This document shows positions 62,428 to 64,000 of a stretch of 64,000 nt of DNA, piece by piece; the first letter of the stretch is position 1; every line of letters begins with the position of its first letter. This DNA is from Congeria kusceri (taxonomy: Eukaryota; Mollusca; Bivalvia; Myida; Dreissenidae), in assembly GCA_027627225.1 (NCBI GenBank), contig JAPFQT010000089.1, positions 780,838 through 844,837 of the forward strand. Direction: 5' to 3'. The notes below the pieces were generated by a model, which saw only the letters and a program-made list of their open reading frames with translations, had not been told where the DNA came from and did not search any database. A program made the translations under genes and the position numbers.

Positions 62428-62768
62428 GTTAAACTTAATGATTTGGCACTTCTATTGGCATTGCATGCCAATTTTTTAGAACTTTCAGTCGATGTCGTGC
62501 TAGATGCAAAAAATGGAGAACACTGGCTGTCACTATTATGACACTTAGCACTGCAATTCGTGTCAGATCCTGTGTTATTTTCACTATATTGTGTAGCAGA
62601 ATCAGACCTGGTACTACCACTACTAATACTAGATCTAGTGTTGGTAACTTGTATTTCGCCGTTATCAGTGACCTGGTTTGAATACAACGTATTTTTAGTT
62701 TTTAATTTCTGAATTCGTTTTCTTCTGATTTGATAATCTTTTCTGTTCGATTTGTTATGTTTTCCCAT
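62328..62768 (-). CDS. 146-aa basic, Ser/Thr-rich ORF overlapping the first exon of the fusion gene
   Basis: ATG in good context (ATTATGG). The protein begins MGKHNKSNRKDYQIRRKRIQ, a nuclear-signal-like basic stretch, then a Ser/Thr/Asn-rich middle, then TWEQKLATDPLILRWKEFTL and a basic end. I do not recognise it. The stop TAG (62330-62328) ends exactly where the donor GTGAGT begins, and in this frame the splice to 59763 would not read through. The frame that does join (KVKEVKVLG, then RAKRVKPV) has its first ATG at 62427 (AACATGG). Either this is an upstream or alternative ORF, or the 5' model is incomplete. Confidence 0.45.
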   Translation of the reverse strand: MGKHNKSNRKDYQIRRKRIQKLKTKNTLYSNQVTDNGEIQVTNTRSSISSGSTRSDSATQYSENNTGSDTNCSAKCHNSDSQCSPFFASSTTSTESSKKLACNANRSAKSLSLTWEQKLATDPLILRWKEFTLLQNRIQKLKKSKF

Positions 62769-63130
62769 AATCAGAATATCAGACTGTTAAAGAAATAAAA
62801 AGTCAAAGAAAAAAATGGCTACAAACCCATGCCGGAAGAATCTCTCGACGCATGTGCGGAATTCGTCTCACGCGCGTAATTGGTTCCACGCGTAATGTTT
62901 AGGCCGAAGAAAAGCATAAAACTGCAAAATTAGACAAAAACGAGATAAAATGATGACTCTCAGATGAATGTGGGGACATGGCTGGAAACTAAAAATAAAT
63001 ATTCAAGTTGAATTCCCTTAAACCTGGGCCAACCGTAATTCCGAGGACATGGCAATGACCCCACTACGCATCCTTGGTCCCCACAACAAAGGTTTTTCAA
63101 CGAAAAAATGTCCCCCCTATTACGGTATTA

Positions 63131-63136
63131 CCAGTA

Positions 63137-63167
<31 letters not shown>

Positions 63168-63250
63168 CCTCTCTCCCTCCCTCCCTCTCTCCCTCCCTCC
63201 CTCCCTCCCTCCCTCCCTCCCTCCCTCCCTCCCTCCTTCCCTCCCTCCCT

Positions 63251-63308
<58 letters not shown>

Positions 63309-63310
63309 TG
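63131..63310. repeat. (CT)n-(CCCT)n-(CT)n-(TA)n microsatellite
   Basis: CT repeats, then about 14 CCCT/CCTC units, CT again, and a TA tract at 63288-63308. The SLSLPPSLPPS and REGREGG frames through it are not genes. Confidence 0.97.
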
Positions 63311-63359
63311 TCATTGTTAGTTTAAACATATTTATTTGAAAGAAAAAAAAAACATGCAA

Positions 63360-64000
63360 CAGGATGTGAACGCAAGGTTTTACAACATTAGCTCTCCCAA
63401 ATATACAAATAAGATAATATGCTTCAAAACATCAATATATTTAGTAATTAAACAAAAGAGAAAGTTGAGTATGTTGTCATAACAAAGACAGACTTGATAC
63501 CGAGCCATGGATCACGCCATTATAATTATAATGAACTGTCGCTGGGGAATAATTACACGGTTATTAAACCCGGTTATTTTTATACCCGGTTTTATTTCAA
63601 TAATTTCCGTGAAAATTACGGATATTAATTTATGCATTTTAATTACGCATGTGCTTAACAATTGGACGATGATTTACAATCTTGCCCATGGTATAGTTAA
63701 ATAAGAACCTGTCTCACAACTCGGTGACCATCATACGAATAACTCACACAATAAAATTTATTAAGCCACAGAAGGTTTAGCTTATAATGACCTTTATCAT
63801 TGCATTTGTTGTAACTTGGCCTTACGTAATCTACTGATAGCCATGTGAAGCAGAATAATGAAAAAAACATGAATACAAAATAAATAATTTGAAAATCAAA
63901 ACAAACGTGATGCCAACCTACAGTTAAAGCACGTTCTTACGGTTAAAAAAAATGTATCGATATGGAATCATATTAACAAAATGTGAAATTGAAACAAGAA
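63360..64000. other. AT-rich flank
   Basis: I see no supported gene or repeat in this stretch. Confidence 0.5.

Noticed and set aside
63049..63359. Frames of SLPPSLPPS or REGREGG
   Set aside because: Translated CCCT and CT microsatellite.

Overview
The window is AT-rich animal DNA with intron-split genes, tRNA-derived SINE fragments, foldback elements and a great deal of tandem repeat. The repeat families (pearl/HINE-like elements that carry tandem cores and end in a hairpin plus CTAA/TAAAA, and a mobile element whose edge reads GCACATGCATTAAGCC) suggest a bivalve mollusc, probably a heterodont clam or mussel. The organism is an inference from repeat style; no species is named in the sequence.

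Two multi-exon genes, both on the minus strand, account for nearly all credible coding sequence. (1) Positions 28845 to 5429 hold a complete DHX33-type DEAH-box RNA helicase. I traced 20 exons with matching splice phases to a 659-residue protein carrying motifs I to VI, the HA2 region and the OB-like C-terminus. (2) Positions 62427 to 37294 hold a large unnamed gene. I traced 21 phase-compatible exons (5067 nt, 1688 residues) that join a SET methyltransferase domain, a long linker of 13-residue repeats encoded by a 39-bp coding minisatellite, two zinc fingers, a tyrosine-recombinase-like domain, an acidic/KAPPSKK segment made of a triplicated exon, and a SANT-like C-terminus. Its first exon is the least certain part, because another good ORF (146 aa) ends in TAG exactly at the splice donor.

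Layout: 1-5428 is non-coding repeat-rich DNA downstream of DHX33. 5429-28845 is DHX33, with a 24-bp satellite in its last intron and two arrays grown from its own splice sites. 28846-37293 is the intergenic spacer with the DHX33 promoter, SINEs, microsatellites, an ACGT-rich block and a family B element. 37294-62427 (or 62768) is the SET/recombinase gene. 62769-64000 is upstream DNA with a CT/CCCT/TA microsatellite.

The most striking observations are a 77-bp array (about 34 copies) repeating the 3' splice site and start of DHX33 exon 8, a 34-bp array (about 34 copies) repeating the end of exon 10 with its 5' splice site, and the SET-zinc finger-recombinase fusion gene. In both arrays, use of a decoy splice site would bring an in-frame stop, so only the outermost site facing the real exon gives full-length helicase.
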